Position numbers and translations under genes: made by a program
Part shown: positions 44,770 to 56,300 of the stretch, in pieces
How the letters are laid out: every line of letters starts with the position of its first letter
How positions within the stretch are numbered: the first letter of the stretch is position 1
Notes under the pieces: model-generated
What the model saw: only the letters and a program-made list of their open reading frames with translations
What the model was told of the DNA's origin: nothing
The model's database searches: none
NCBI RefSeq assembly: GCF_030056795.1
Contig: NZ_JASHKQ010000001.1
Coordinates: 1,674,001-1,738,000, forward strand
DNA from: Rhodococcus sp. IEGM 1381
Lineage (GTDB): Bacteria; Actinomycetota; Actinomycetes; Mycobacteriales; Mycobacteriaceae
DNA: 64,000 nucleotides
Direction of reading: 5' to 3'

Positions 44770-47700
44770 ATGGATCCGCACGGAATCGGGACCGAAGAAC
44801 TGCGGGCGCAGGTCGCAGAACTGATCGGCACCGAGCCCGAGGCCGTGTCGCTCGATGCGAATCTGTTCGAGTTGGGACTGGAATCGATCGTGCTGATGCG
44901 GCTGGTCGGCAGATTCCGCAAACAGGGTAGGGCGGTGACATTCGCCGATCTTGCTGCGCGGCCCACGGTCTCGGCATGGTCCGAACTTGTCGGTGCAGCA
45001 ATCGAACCGGCACCCGGGCCCACTGCCCGCACATCGGAGTCGAACCGGCTCGACACCGGCAGCTTCGATCTCGCCGTGCTCCAGCACGCCTACTGGATCG
45101 GCCGCAGCGCAGAGCAGCGGTTCGGCGGCGTCGCTCCGCATCTGTACACCGAGTTCGACGGCGAAGGGGTCGATCCCGATCGACTGCGCAACGCGCTCGA
45201 CGGCGTGGCCTGCAGGCACGACATGCTGCGGGCTCGGATCACCGACAACGGACAGCAAGTGATCGAGTCCACCCCGGGGTGGCGCGGGTTGACGGTCCAC
45301 GATCTGCGGCGCGCAGACGACGCAGCGGCGAAACTGGAACGAACTCGACAACGATTGACCCATCACATGCTCGATATCGAAGCGGGAGAGGTGTTCTCGG
45401 CCGATCTGTCGCTGCTGCCGGACGGTCGAACTCGGCTGCATCTCGACATGGACATGATCGCAGGCGACGCCGTCAGCTTTCGCATCCTGGTCGCAGATCT
45501 GGCGCAGGCATACGACGGCCGGTCGCTCCCCGCCATCGACTACAGCTACGAGCGCTACCTCACCGACCGGCCGGAGGATCGCCGCAACGCTCGGGCGCAG
45601 GCCGAACGGTACTGGTCCGACCGACTCGATTCTCTGCCCGGAGCGCCCACTCTGCCTTTGCTCGAATGCGATTCAGGCTCCCCCGTAGCAACACGGTGGG
45701 CATTCCATCTCGACTCGCAGGCGTATTCGCACTTGCAGTCGCAGGCTCGTGCGCACGGCGTCACCCCGGCGGTCACGGTGGCAGCGGCCTTCGCCGAGGT
45801 GGTCGGGGCGTGGTCGCGTGAGCAGCGATTCATCCTCAATGTCCCCATGTTCGACCGTGCCCCGACGCACCCGGCCGTCGGTCAACTGGTCGGCGACTTC
45901 TCGTCCTCGGTCATGTTGGATGTCGATCTGAGCGAAAACCTTTCGTTCGCGGAGCGGTCCCGGCAGCTGCGGGCCCGTCTGCACGAAGACGCCTCGCACG
46001 TCGACTACTCCGGAGTGGAGGTACTTCGCGACCTCGGTCGTCGCAGAGGGGAGCCGGTACTCGCTCCCGTCGTCTTCACCAGTGCACTCGGATTGGGCGA
46101 GCTGTTCGACGGCCGTGCGCGCGAGGTGTTCGGGGACCCGGTGTGGATCATGTCGCAGGGACCGCAGGTGGTTCTGGACGCACAGATCACCGAGCTCGAC
46201 GGCGGTGTGTTGGTCAATTGGGACATTCGCGAGAACGAGTTCCTGCCAGGGGTTCCCGAGGCGATGTTCGACGCCTTCGAGACGCTCGTTCGCAGCATCG
46301 TCGTCGACGATGCCGTCTGGAGGAAGCCGGTGGGCCAGCTGGCTCCGTCGCGTCAACTTCTCTCGCGGACCCCGGCCGCCGATGTACCGCGCACGGATGC
46401 GTCGCCGACGGTCGGGACCAGGACTTTGCACCGCGCCTTCTTCGACCGGGCGGCCGGAACACCGGACGCGATCGCTCTCGAGTGGGGCGACGACGAGTCG
46501 ATGACCTACAGCGAATTGTGCGACCGCGCTCTGAGAGTGGCTGCGGCGCTGACGGATCGCGGGGTTGCAGTGGGCGACACCGTAGGGGTGACGCTGCCGA
46601 AGGGGCCCGACCAAGTCGCTGCAGTTCTCGGTGTGCTCGCCGCGGGTGGGGTGTACGTGCCGATCGGCGTCGACCAACCGGCGACTCGGGCTGCGCTGAT
46701 CGCTGGTAGAGCCGGCTTCACGGTGACGATCGGGGGATCGGGTGACGACGGCCTCGCTGTCGCCGACGCCGTCCTCGGGGAGCCTCTGCCCGCACCGCAT
46801 CTCGGACCCGACACCGCTCCCGCGTACATGATCTTCACGTCCGGTTCGACGGGCGAACCGAAGGGTGTCGTGGTCTCGCATCGCGCCGCGATGAACACGA
46901 TCAGCGACCTGATCGGACGATTCGAGCTGGACGAGGAGTACCGTCCGTTGTGCCTGTCCGAGTTGGACTTCGACCTGTGCACCTTCGACCTGTTCTCGGT
47001 GTTCGCGGCCGGCGGTACGGCCGTGCTCATCGAGGAACAGGAGCGCAAGGATCCACAGCGCTGGGCCACTCTGATCCGTGCGCGTCGAGTCACGGTGATC
47101 AGCTGCGTACCGCCGCTGTTGGACATGATCCTGTCCACCGGTGAGGATCTGGGCGGTTCGCTCGAGGTCGTCATGCTCGGCGGGGACAAGGTGGGTATCG
47201 ACCTCTACCGCCGGCTGACAGCGGCGGTTCCTGGATGCCGGTTCGCCGGACTCGGTGGCGCTACGGAAACCGCGATCCACAACAGCATCTGCGAGGTCGT
47301 CGACGTCGATCCGAATTGGCGCACAATCCCGTTCGGTGTGCCGCTCGGGTCCATGGCGCTTCGAGTGGTCGATGCGCGTGGGCACCAGGTGCCGGACTGG
47401 GTACCCGGCGAGCTGTGGGTCGCAGGCGTCGGTCTCGCCGACGGCTACCTGGGCGATCCCGAGCGTACGAACGAGCGCTTCGTCGACGCCGATGGTTACC
47501 GCTGGTACCGCACCGGCGATCTGGTTCGCTACGGCACGGGCCCGACGGTCGAGACCGGCCCCATGGTCGAATTCATTGGTCGCGTGGACAATCAGATCAA
47601 GATCAACGGATTCCGCATCGAGCTCGGCGAGATCGAGTCCGTCCTGTGCGACGACGCCGAGGTCGCCTCTGCGGCAGCGGTCGTCGACCGGGTCGGAGCT

Positions 47701-48264
47701 GCAGTTGTGATGGCAGCAGTGGTGCTCGCCGATCGCGACGCCGACCCGGACGAGACCGTTGCGGGCATCATCGCCAGGGCTGCCGAGCGTCTGCCCGCAC
47801 ACATGGTGCCGGAACGGACGGTGGCACTGCGGGCCTTGCCGCTCACCGTGAACGGCAAGATCGATTCCGCGGCCATCGTCGAACAGTGCCGCGCAGCAGG
47901 CAATACCGAGCGGGTGCGGGCGCGAGTGGCCCCCAGAACCCACCTCGAGCGCGCACTCGCCTCGATCTGGCAGACGGTGCTCGGTGTCGACGAGATCGGG
48001 GTCACCGACACCCTGTTCGCGCTGGGCGGCGACTCCGTCCTCGCGACCACGATCGTCGCCCGAACCCGCGCGGCCTTCGACATCACGTACGTCACGGTGA
48101 GGATGCTGTTCGCTGCCCCGACGGTATCGGGGCTGGCGGAGTCGATGATCGTCGCGGCAGGCGATACCGAGCTGCTCGAGGCGACGGCTGAGATCTACGT
48201 GTCGATCGAATCCATGTCGGAGGACCAACTGCTGGCGGCCCTCGATCAGCAGCACACGCCCTGA
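44770..48264 (+). CDS. NRPS: aryl carrier protein - cyclization - adenylation - carrier protein
   Basis: 1164 residues, ATG 44770 with AAGGGA eight bases upstream. Residues 1-75 are an aryl carrier protein with phosphopantetheine Ser 39 (LFELGLESIVLM). About 95-520 is a cyclization domain with the diagnostic DxxxxDxxS (D228, D233, S236 in DMIAGDAVS). About 545-1045 is an adenylation domain (MIFTSGSTGEPKGVVVSH, YRTGDLV, INGFRIELGEIES, NGKID). The C-terminal carrier has LFALGGDSVLAT. By hand alignment the A-domain pocket is roughly D-L-F-S-M-G-L-I-H-K, closest to Cys (DLYNLSLIWK) and related Cy-partner domains; Ser or Thr remain possible. As in MbtB/PchE-type enzymes, it should make a hydroxyphenyl-azoline from the aryl acid loaded by the next gene. 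Confidence 0.92.
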   Translation: MDPHGIGTEELRAQVAELIGTEPEAVSLDANLFELGLESIVLMRLVGRFRKQGRAVTFADLAARPTVSAWSELVGAAIEPAPGPTARTSESNRLDTGSFDLAVLQHAYWIGRSAEQRFGGVAPHLYTEFDGEGVDPDRLRNALDGVACRHDMLRARITDNGQQVIESTPGWRGLTVHDLRRADDAAAKLERTRQRLTHHMLDIEAGEVFSADLSLLPDGRTRLHLDMDMIAGDAVSFRILVADLAQAYDGRSLPAIDYSYERYLTDRPEDRRNARAQAERYWSDRLDSLPGAPTLPLLECDSGSPVATRWAFHLDSQAYSHLQSQARAHGVTPAVTVAAAFAEVVGAWSREQRFILNVPMFDRAPTHPAVGQLVGDFSSSVMLDVDLSENLSFAERSRQLRARLHEDASHVDYSGVEVLRDLGRRRGEPVLAPVVFTSALGLGELFDGRAREVFGDPVWIMSQGPQVVLDAQITELDGGVLVNWDIRENEFLPGVPEAMFDAFETLVRSIVVDDAVWRKPVGQLAPSRQLLSRTPAADVPRTDASPTVGTRTLHRAFFDRAAGTPDAIALEWGDDESMTYSELCDRALRVAAALTDRGVAVGDTVGVTLPKGPDQVAAVLGVLAAGGVYVPIGVDQPATRAALIAGRAGFTVTIGGSGDDGLAVADAVLGEPLPAPHLGPDTAPAYMIFTSGSTGEPKGVVVSHRAAMNTISDLIGRFELDEEYRPLCLSELDFDLCTFDLFSVFAAGGTAVLIEEQERKDPQRWATLIRARRVTVISCVPPLLDMILSTGEDLGGSLEVVMLGGDKVGIDLYRRLTAAVPGCRFAGLGGATETAIHNSICEVVDVDPNWRTIPFGVPLGSMALRVVDARGHQVPDWVPGELWVAGVGLADGYLGDPERTNERFVDADGYRWYRTGDLVRYGTGPTVETGPMVEFIGRVDNQIKINGFRIELGEIESVLCDDAEVASAAAVVDRVGAAVVMAAVVLADRDADPDETVAGIIARAAERLPAHMVPERTVALRALPLTVNGKIDSAAIVEQCRAAGNTERVRARVAPRTHLERALASIWQTVLGVDEIGVTDTLFALGGDSVLATTIVARTRAAFDITYVTVRMLFAAPTVSGLAESMIVAAGDTELLEATAEIYVSIESMSEDQLLAALDQQHTP

Positions 48265-48303
48265 CTCGACATCACTCACTCCTTCCACGATCGGGAATCC
48301 ACA

Positions 48304-49956
48304 GTGCACACAGTCATCGAGCACAATGCCGACTTCGTACCGTTCGACTCGGGCCGTGCCCAGACGTACCTCGACGCCGGCCTGTGGCGCGGAACAACGC
48401 TCCCCGAAGTATTCGAGTCATGGGCACACCGGTTCGGCTCTCGTCGCGCGGTCGTCGACGAGCTCGAGGCACTGACGTACGACGAGTTGCACACGCGCGT
48501 ACGAACGACCGCAGCAGGGTTTGCCGACCGTGGGATCGAGCCGGGTGATCGGGTGGTGGTGCAACTGCCCAATTCGGTGTCGTTCGCGGTTGTGCTGTTC
48601 GCGTTGCTCGAGTGCGGCGCGGTTCCCGTGCTCACTCTCCCCGCACACAGACGCCGCGAAATCGTCCACCTTGCAGCCACATCGAAGGCCGTCGCGTACG
48701 TCATCGCGGAGCGGGACGGAAATTTCGACTACCGAGCGCTCGCCGACGAGACAGTGGAGTCGGTTCCGAGCATTCGGGACGTCTTCGTCGATGGTTCGTG
48801 CGGTTCGAGCGGGTCGCACAGTCCGTTGGCTGCCGTCGTCGGTGCGCCACGGGAGTTTCCACGTGCGTCCGCCGCGGATGTCGCAGTGCTGTTGGTGTCC
48901 GGCGGAACGACCGGTCTGCCGAAGTTGATTCCGCGTACCCACAACGACTACGAGTTCAACGCACGGGCGAGCGCCGACGTCTGTGAATTGACGGCCGAGG
49001 ACGTGTATCTCGCCGTTCTCCCCGCTGCTCACAACTTTCCACTGGCGTGTCCTGGTCTGCTCGGTGCGCTCGGCGTCGGTGCGACGGTGGTGTTTTCCCG
49101 TAGCGCCAGCCCCGATCAGGTGTTCGCGCTGATCGACAAGTATCGCGTCACGGTGACCGCACTCGTGCCGACGCTGACGCATCTGTGGTGCGAGGCCACC
49201 GAATGGGAGGAGGCGGACCTGTCCAGTCTGCGGTTGTTGCAGGTCGGTGGAGCGAAGTTGACGCCCGAGGTCGCCAAGCTCGTCGAGCCGGCCCTCGGGT
49301 GCCGGTTGCAGCAGGTGTTCGGGATGGCCGAGGGGCTGTTGAACTACACGCGGGCAGGCGACGGACCGGACGTGGTGATCGGCACCCAAGGGCGTCCGTT
49401 GTCCGAGTTCGACGAGATCAGAATCGTCGACGCCGACGGGAACGACGTCCCGGCAGGCGACGTGGGCGAGCTGCTCACCCGCGGTCCGTACACCATCAAC
49501 GGTTACTACGCTGCGGCAGAGCACAATACGACGGCCATCACCCCCGACGGCTTCTACCGCAGCGGAGACCAGGTTCGCGCGCTGCCGTCAGGACACCTGG
49601 TCGTCACCGGTCGGATCAAGGACGTCATCACCCGAAACGGTGAGAACGTCGCGGCGGACGAGCTGGAGGATCTGTTGCTCACGCACCACGGAATAGCCCG
49701 AGTAGCGGTGATAGGCGTACCCGATCCCGCTGTGGGCGAGAGTATCTGCGCTGTGATCGTGCCGAACGGCAGCTCTCGGAACGACAGCGTTCCGACCGTG
49801 GCCGAGGTGCGGGCATTCCTGACCGACGCAGGCTGCGCCGGGTTCAAGCTACCCGACCGGGTGGTGGCACGAACGTCGCTTCCCGTCACGGCAATCGGCA
49901 AAGTGGACAAGGCGTTGCTCGTCAGGCAGTCGGCCGAGCGGCAGGCGAGTCGATGA
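48304..49956 (+). CDS. Salicyl-AMP ligase (DhbE/YbtE/MbtA family)
   Basis: 550 residues from GTG 48304 (GGGA seven bases upstream). Stand-alone aryl-acid adenylating enzyme: [20 protein letters not shown] (P-loop), [51 protein letters not shown] and the Lys in IGKVDKALL. Against DhbE, position 240 (Ser in dihydroxybenzoate enzymes) is Cys 249 here and position 337 (Val) is Leu 346; the offset is 9 in both. Cys/Leu is the pair reported for salicylate-specific enzymes such as YbtE, PchD and MbtA. It should load salicylate on the aryl carrier of the upstream NRPS. Its stop overlaps the next NRPS gene (ATGA). Confidence 0.92.
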   Translation: MHTVIEHNADFVPFDSGRAQTYLDAGLWRGTTLPEVFESWAHRFGSRRAVVDELEALTYDELHTRVRTTAAGFADRGIEPGDRVVVQLPNSVSFAVVLFALLECGAVPVLTLPAHRRREIVHLAATSKAVAYVIAERDGNFDYRALADETVESVPSIRDVFVDGSCGSSGSHSPLAAVVGAPREFPRASAADVAVLLVSGGTTGLPKLIPRTHNDYEFNARASADVCELTAEDVYLAVLPAAHNFPLACPGLLGALGVGATVVFSRSASPDQVFALIDKYRVTVTALVPTLTHLWCEATEWEEADLSSLRLLQVGGAKLTPEVAKLVEPALGCRLQQVFGMAEGLLNYTRAGDGPDVVIGTQGRPLSEFDEIRIVDADGNDVPAGDVGELLTRGPYTINGYYAAAEHNTTAITPDGFYRSGDQVRALPSGHLVVTGRIKDVITRNGENVAADELEDLLLTHHGIARVAVIGVPDPAVGESICAVIVPNGSSRNDSVPTVAEVRAFLTDAGCAGFKLPDRVVARTSLPVTAIGKVDKALLVRQSAERQASR

Positions 49957-52900
49957 ACCCGGTGGATCTCGACGACGTCAAGCGTCGACTGCTGCAGGAT
50001 CGGCTCCGGCGCGCCCGGGGCGGCGAGACCGTCGAGGTCGAGCGCGGTCCTCTCGCGAACCTCGAATCGTCCGAATTCGACTCGCTGAAAGCCCGATTCG
50101 GATCCATCGACGATGTGTGGCCGCTATCTGCGCTGCAGCTCGGGTTGGTGTATCAGGTCGGCGTCGACGCACACGCCGCCGGGCTCTACACCGTCCGCAC
50201 CGTCGTCGAGGTCGATCGGGTTCTGGACGGTGACAAGGTCCGGCGCGCTCTGCAATCGGTGGTCGACACCACCGCGGCGCTGCGCACGGCGTTCGTCACC
50301 CCTGAGGGCGAGGGGCCGGTCCAAGTGGTCTTGTCCTTCGTCCAGGCACCACTGACGGTGATCGACCTGGGTGGCTGCTCGGCGAACGAGGTGGACGCGG
50401 CGTGGAACCGGGTACTCGCGCAAGACCGGGATCGGGCATTCGACATCGACGTACCCCCACTGTTCAGGCTGACTCTCGTACACCTGCCCGGCGGCGTCGA
50501 CCGTCTGCTGACGACCTACTGGTTCGGCTGTTTCGACGGCGGTTCCTCCGCGTTGCTTGTCTCTCGTGTTCTCGAGCTGCACGACGGCGCAGACACGCAC
50601 GTCGATCACGGCTATCGGGAGTACCTGCGCTGGTTGATCTCTCGCGACCGCTCCGAATCCGAGCAGGCATGGCAACGCTGGTTCGCCGATGTCGACAGCC
50701 CTACACTCGTGGCCGGCGCGGCCGATGGCGAGGACGAGCCCCCTCGGCGAATCGAACGCAGGCTCTCGGCGGCGGCGTCGGGCCGACTCGACAGCATTGC
50801 CCGCGAGTCCGGCTCGACACTGTTCACGGTGCTCGCTGCCGCCTGGGCAAGCGTGCTGATGCGCGTATCCGGTCGATCCGACGTGGTCTTCGGCACCGCC
50901 GTCGCGGGCCGACCGATGGAGGTGCCGGGATCCGAGCGCGCGATCGGAGCGTTCATCAGCACCGTGCCGATTCGAGTCACGGCGCAGGGATCGGATACAG
51001 CCGCGAACATCGCTGCGCGGGTGCAGGATCAGCGACTGGATCTGATGCCGCACGACACGCTCGGCCTGGGCGGTATCCAGAAGGCGATCGGTGCGGGTGC
51101 GCTGTTCGACACCCTGCTGGTGCTGCGCAACGCAGCCGGTCCCGCAGCCGATGCGGCCGGCGCGCCGAAGCGGCAGGTGCGGCACATCTCGACCGTCGAC
51201 GGGTCGGAGTTCCCGGTGTCGATTGCCGTCGACCCCGGGATGGAACTGAACCTGTCGGTGACCTACCTGCCGACGTCGGTGGACGACGAGAGGGCGAGCT
51301 ACCTGCTCGATTCTTTCGAGGACGCCTTGAATACCGTTGCCGAGCGATCCGATCTGCCGATCTCACGGTGGCCTGCACCGGCCACCGAATCGGCGAGCAT
51401 CGCAGACAACGGTTTCGGTGACAGGCTGGAGCGGCTGCGCGATTCCACGATCGCCGAGTTGCTCGCAGACCGCGCCGCGGCCGTCCCCGAGACGACGGCG
51501 CTGGTGTTCGGAGACGAACGAGTGACGTTTGGAGAACTGGACTCTCGGGTCAGTGCATGTGCGGGTGCTCTGCTGCGCCGCGGTGCCGGTCCGGAGCGTA
51601 TCGTCGCCCTCGCGCTCCCGCGGTCGATAGAGATGGTGGTGGCGTTGTTCGCGGTACTGCGCACCGGTTCGGCGTACCTCCCTCTCGAACTGGACTACCC
51701 GAACGATCGACTCGACGTCATGTTGGCGGATGCGAAGCCGGCGATCCTGTTGACGACCACCGAAACGCAGTCGCGTGGACTGACGACCGACGCCGCCGTG
51801 ATGGTCGTCGACGATCCCTCGGTAGCAACGGAATTGTCGATCCGCGTCGACCCCTCGCAGTTCGCCCACGGTCCGTTCGCACCCGGTATACCCGGTCGCC
51901 TCGAGCACCCGGCTTACGTCATCTACACCTCGGGCTCGACCGGCACGCCCAAAGGCGTCGTCACCCCGTATCGGGGATTGACGAACATGCAGATCAACCA
52001 CCGAGACGAGATCTTCGTCCCCACCATCGCCGCGGCCGGGGGTCGGACGCTGCGGATCGCGCACACCGTCTCGTTCTCCTTCGACATGTCGTGGGAAGAG
52101 CTGCTGTGGCTCGTCGAAGGCCACGAGGTGCATGTCTGTGACGAGGAATTGCGCCGCGACGGTGAGGCATTGGCGCGATACTGCGAGCAGAACCTGATCG
52201 ACGTGGTGAACGTGACGCCCACGTATGCCGGGCACCTGCTGGATCTGGGACTGCTGAACGAGCACGACGGGCATCGGATTCCACTGGTCCTCCTCGGCGG
52301 GGAGGCAGTTCCCGATTCGTTGTGGCAGCAACTGGGAGACGTTGGATACAACCTGTACGGCCCCACCGAGTACACGATCAACGCGCTCGGTGCCGGCACG
52401 CGGCAGAGCAACAGCCCGTCGATCGGTGGGCCGATCCTCGGTACCCGCGCGTATGTTCTGGACCAGTGGCTGCGACCGGTTCCAGTGGGATCCGTGGGTG
52501 AGCTGCACTTGTCCGGTGTGGGACTGGCCCGCGGCTATTTGCACCGATACGGCCAGACGGCCACCAGATTCGTCGCGGATCCGTGGGCACCGGGTGAGCG
52601 AATGTACCGGACCGGCGATCTGGTTCGGATCAGGCCAGACGGCCTGTTCGACTATCTGGGCCGTGCCGACGACCAGGTGAAGATCCGTGGCTATCGAGTC
52701 GAGGCAGCAGAAGTCGAACGGGCAGTGGCGAACTGCGATGCGGTTGCCGGCGCGGTGGTTCGGGCTGTGGAGATCGGCGCGGGTACTCGTGCGCTCGCGG
52801 CGTACGTGGTTCCCACAGACGGCGTAGCGTCCGAGGACCGTTCCGCGTTGTTCGGATCGATTCGAGACGAGTTGGCGGCAGTGTTGCCGGAGTACATGGT

Positions 52901-53315
52901 TCCCACGTTGTTCGCTGCGCTGGAGCGTATTCCGATGACCATCAACGGCAAGCTCGATGTACGGGCTCTCCCGGCTGTCGATGCGGCAGGAGGCGGTACG
53001 TTCGTGCCGCCGCGCACTCCCGTGGAGACGATGCTGTGCGAGATCGTCGAAGCGGTTCTCGGGGTCACCCGGGTTGGCATCGACGACGACTTCTTTGCCC
53101 TCGGTGGCGACAGCATCACCTCACTCGCCGTGGCGTCGCGGGCGCGCAAGGCGTCCATCCCGCTGGCACCGCGCGAGGTGATGCGAAAACGAACGGTGCG
53201 GATGTTCGGGGCGGAGCTCGTCACCGAGGACACCGCCCGACCCTCGGTATCTGCCGAGGCGGCCACCGTGGATCTGTCCCAGGACGAGCTCGACGAATTC
53301 GAAAGCAGTATGTGA
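49953..53315 (+). CDS. NRPS: condensation (degenerate) - adenylation (N-hydroxyornithine) - carrier protein
   Basis: 1120 residues. Residues 1-50 are a charged docking-like segment. The condensation domain (about 55-460) starts [15 protein letters not shown], but the HHxxxDG motif reads W190-F191-G-C-F-D195-G196, so both His are missing. The adenylation domain (about 475-1010) has [52 protein letters not shown] and [14 protein letters not shown]. Hand alignment to GrsA gives D-M-E-N-L-G-L-I-N-K, the reported code for N-hydroxy- or N-formyl-N-hydroxyornithine (coelichelin CchH). The carrier protein has [12 protein letters not shown]. Coupled to the ligase before it and immediately followed by the third NRPS. 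Confidence 0.9.
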   Translation: MNPVDLDDVKRRLLQDRLRRARGGETVEVERGPLANLESSEFDSLKARFGSIDDVWPLSALQLGLVYQVGVDAHAAGLYTVRTVVEVDRVLDGDKVRRALQSVVDTTAALRTAFVTPEGEGPVQVVLSFVQAPLTVIDLGGCSANEVDAAWNRVLAQDRDRAFDIDVPPLFRLTLVHLPGGVDRLLTTYWFGCFDGGSSALLVSRVLELHDGADTHVDHGYREYLRWLISRDRSESEQAWQRWFADVDSPTLVAGAADGEDEPPRRIERRLSAAASGRLDSIARESGSTLFTVLAAAWASVLMRVSGRSDVVFGTAVAGRPMEVPGSERAIGAFISTVPIRVTAQGSDTAANIAARVQDQRLDLMPHDTLGLGGIQKAIGAGALFDTLLVLRNAAGPAADAAGAPKRQVRHISTVDGSEFPVSIAVDPGMELNLSVTYLPTSVDDERASYLLDSFEDALNTVAERSDLPISRWPAPATESASIADNGFGDRLERLRDSTIAELLADRAAAVPETTALVFGDERVTFGELDSRVSACAGALLRRGAGPERIVALALPRSIEMVVALFAVLRTGSAYLPLELDYPNDRLDVMLADAKPAILLTTTETQSRGLTTDAAVMVVDDPSVATELSIRVDPSQFAHGPFAPGIPGRLEHPAYVIYTSGSTGTPKGVVTPYRGLTNMQINHRDEIFVPTIAAAGGRTLRIAHTVSFSFDMSWEELLWLVEGHEVHVCDEELRRDGEALARYCEQNLIDVVNVTPTYAGHLLDLGLLNEHDGHRIPLVLLGGEAVPDSLWQQLGDVGYNLYGPTEYTINALGAGTRQSNSPSIGGPILGTRAYVLDQWLRPVPVGSVGELHLSGVGLARGYLHRYGQTATRFVADPWAPGERMYRTGDLVRIRPDGLFDYLGRADDQVKIRGYRVEAAEVERAVANCDAVAGAVVRAVEIGAGTRALAAYVVPTDGVASEDRSALFGSIRDELAAVLPEYMVPTLFAALERIPMTINGKLDVRALPAVDAAGGGTFVPPRTPVETMLCEIVEAVLGVTRVGIDDDFFALGGDSITSLAVASRARKASIPLAPREVMRKRTVRMFGAELVTEDTARPSVSAEAATVDLSQDELDEFESSM

Positions 53316-56300
53316 GTGACGAACACGACGGCCGAGACCGCGGCAACACCGCAATCCAAGATCGCTGCGGTTCTGCCGCTCACGGCGCTGCAGGTCGGTA
53401 TGTATCTGCAGTCGAGTCTTGCTGCAGCGAAACTGGATCCGTATCTCTCGCAGACGGTGTTGGACCTGGCCGCCCCGGTTCGAGTCGACCGCCTCACTCG
53501 AGCTCTCGAGCACCTACTCGAGCGCCATCCGAACATCAAGGCGTTACTGCGCCAGCGCCGCAACGGTGATCTGGTGTGGGTGGTTCCGCGCGCATCGACA
53601 CCGGAGCTGACAGCTGTCGAAGGTGACTGGAACGATCATCTCGGCCGCGACAGGGCCGCCGCATTTGCGTTCTTCGACGGGCCGTTGATTAGGTTCGCGT
53701 ATTCGACCGGCCCTCGGCCGCCGCGGGTACTGATCACCTACCATCACGCCCTGATGGACGGATGGTCCGAGGCCATCTTCGTTCGAGAGCTCATCGCTCT
53801 CTACGAGGGCGGGGAGTCGGCTGCGTTGCCGCCGGCACCCGACTACCGAAATTACCTTGCCTGGACGGCAGGTCAGGACCGCGACGCGGCCAGGGCGCAC
53901 TGGGCGGATCACCTCGACGGCTTCGAGCGCCCCACGCTGATCGCCGGCGATGCACCGCAATCGAATTCGTGCTCTCGTATCGATCTCGACATCGACGAGG
54001 CGCTGGCACGACGCGTGGCGAACTACGCGCGCAGCCGCGGTGCGACGACGAACGTGGTGGTGCAGGTTGCCTGGGCGTCGATGCTCGCGGCTCGGACCGG
54101 AGCAGGCGACGTGGCGTTCGGAATGGCGGCATCCCTGAGGCCGTTCGATCTCGACGGTGCGGAGGCGATGGTCGGTCTGTTGCTCAACACCGTGCCTGTT
54201 CGGATTCGATTCGGTACGAGCGAGTCCGTCGCCGATGTGGTCGATCGCCTGCAGACAGATCACCTCGACCTGGAGGAGCATCGATTTCTGGGACTGTCCG
54301 AGATCGCCGGAACCGTTGGATGCAGTGAGCTTTTCGACACGATCGTCGTGTATCAGAACTACCCGGCACTGCCTTCCGAAGCGAGCGCGGTCGTTGACGA
54401 GGTCACGGTACTGGGCGCTCACATGAGTTTCCCGATGGCTCTGATCGTCGGTCCCGACCCTGCTCTGTGGGCATTCGTGCTGCACGACGACGCAGCCGTC
54501 GATCATCGTTCGGCCACGTTGTGCGCCGAGGCTTTCGTCGAGATGCTCGTCCGGATGACGAGCCGTCCGGACGTCGATGTGCCGCAGCTTCTCTCGGCCC
54601 CCGACGGCCAGGGATACAGTGTGGGTCCGGACCGGGCAGCGCCGACGCTGGAGATGGCCCTCGCCGACAGGTTTGCGCAGTCGAGCGAGAGCATCGCGTT
54701 GACGGTCGGCGATGTGGCGATCACGTACGCCGAACTCCGATCCCGGGTGGCCGAGGTGTCGACCCGGCTACGCAGCTGGGGTATCGGGACCGAGAGCCGC
54801 GTCGCTATCTCTCTCGGCAGGGGCATCGATATGGTGGCGGCGCTGCTGGCGACCCTCGACGTGGGTGCGGTGTTCGTACCCATAGACATTCGCTACCCGC
54901 GTGAGCGCATCGACTACGTGCTCGCAGACTCTCGCCACGACATTCTGTTGGTCGACGACGCCACCCCCACGGCGCTGACCGCTCTCGAGACCGCGAAGAG
55001 AATCGATTCGAGCTCGACTACCGAGGTGGTGGAAGAACCCTTCGCCCGGAGCATCCCAGGTGACTGCGGGGCCTATCTGGTGTACACCTCGGGTTCGACC
55101 GGTATGCCCAAGGGAGTGCTCGGAACCAGAAGCGCGCTGGCCAATCGTCTGCACTGGGCGACACTGTACTGGGGCGGTCCCACGAGCCGGATTGCCAAGA
55201 GCTCACTGTCGTTCATCGACGGAGCAACCGAACTGCTGACCGGAATTCTCGCGGGCCAACGCCTGGTGTTGGCGCAGGATCACGAGTATGCCGATGCGAG
55301 GGCATTGGTCGAGCTCGTCGTTCGATCCGGGGCCGAGCAGATCACCGCCGTCGGGTCACTCACCGCGGCATTTGCGACGACCTCGCCGCAGGAATGCTGT
55401 TCGCTGACCAGTTGGATTCTCAGCGGAGAGCCGTTGACCGGCAACACGATCGATGCGATCCGACGCGCCACCCCCGATGCGTCGGTGCACAACTCCTACG
55501 GTTCCTCCGAGGTGGCTGGCGACGTTGCCGTGCACAGGGTCGCAGGCGACCCGGCCGTCATCGGAACGGCGGTGGACAACACGGTCCTCGGCGTGCTCGA
55601 CGACCGACTGCTACCCCTGAGAACAGGGATCGGCGGCGAACTCTACGTCTCGGGGGTGCAGCTCGCCCGTGGATATTTCGGTAGACCGGCCGAGACCGCC
55701 GCACGGTTCGTTGCAGACCCGGGCGGGGACGGCGGCCGGATGTACCGCACCGGTGACCGCGCCCGCATCCTCGACGACGGTGCGCTCGAATTCCTGGGAC
55801 GTGCCGACCGGCAGGTCAAGGTCCGGGGCCATCGCGTCGAGCTGGGGGAGGTCGAAAACCTCACTGTCGATATCGAATCCGTGGATGCGTGTGCAGTGGT
55901 CGCAGTGACCGACCATGCGGGCGCAACCGTGCTCGTTGCTTACGCGACCCCCGGCAGTGTCGATACAGCCGCAGTACGCGACGTCCTGCGCGGGCGGGTG
56001 CCCGAGTATCTGGTGCCGGCGTTCTGGGTGGCGATCGACCGCCTACCGAGTACTCCCAACGGCAAAACGGACCGGGTGGCTCTGACGCAGCGCGGGATTC
56101 CCGAGAACGGACCGAGCCGGTCACGAGCAGCTGCCACCGACGACGAGCGTTGCCTCGTCGACCTTTTCGCCGATGCGACTCGTGTGGGTGCCGAGTCGAT
56201 CGGGGTCGACGACGACTTCTTCGCGTTGGGCGGCGACAGCATCACCGCCATCACCATGGTTCATCACGCACGGGGTGCCGGATTGGTGATCACGACCGCC

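Noticed and set aside
45673..48324. 883-codon open frame antisense to the first NRPS
   Set aside because: Composition and lack of motifs show it is a shadow of the NRPS reading frame.
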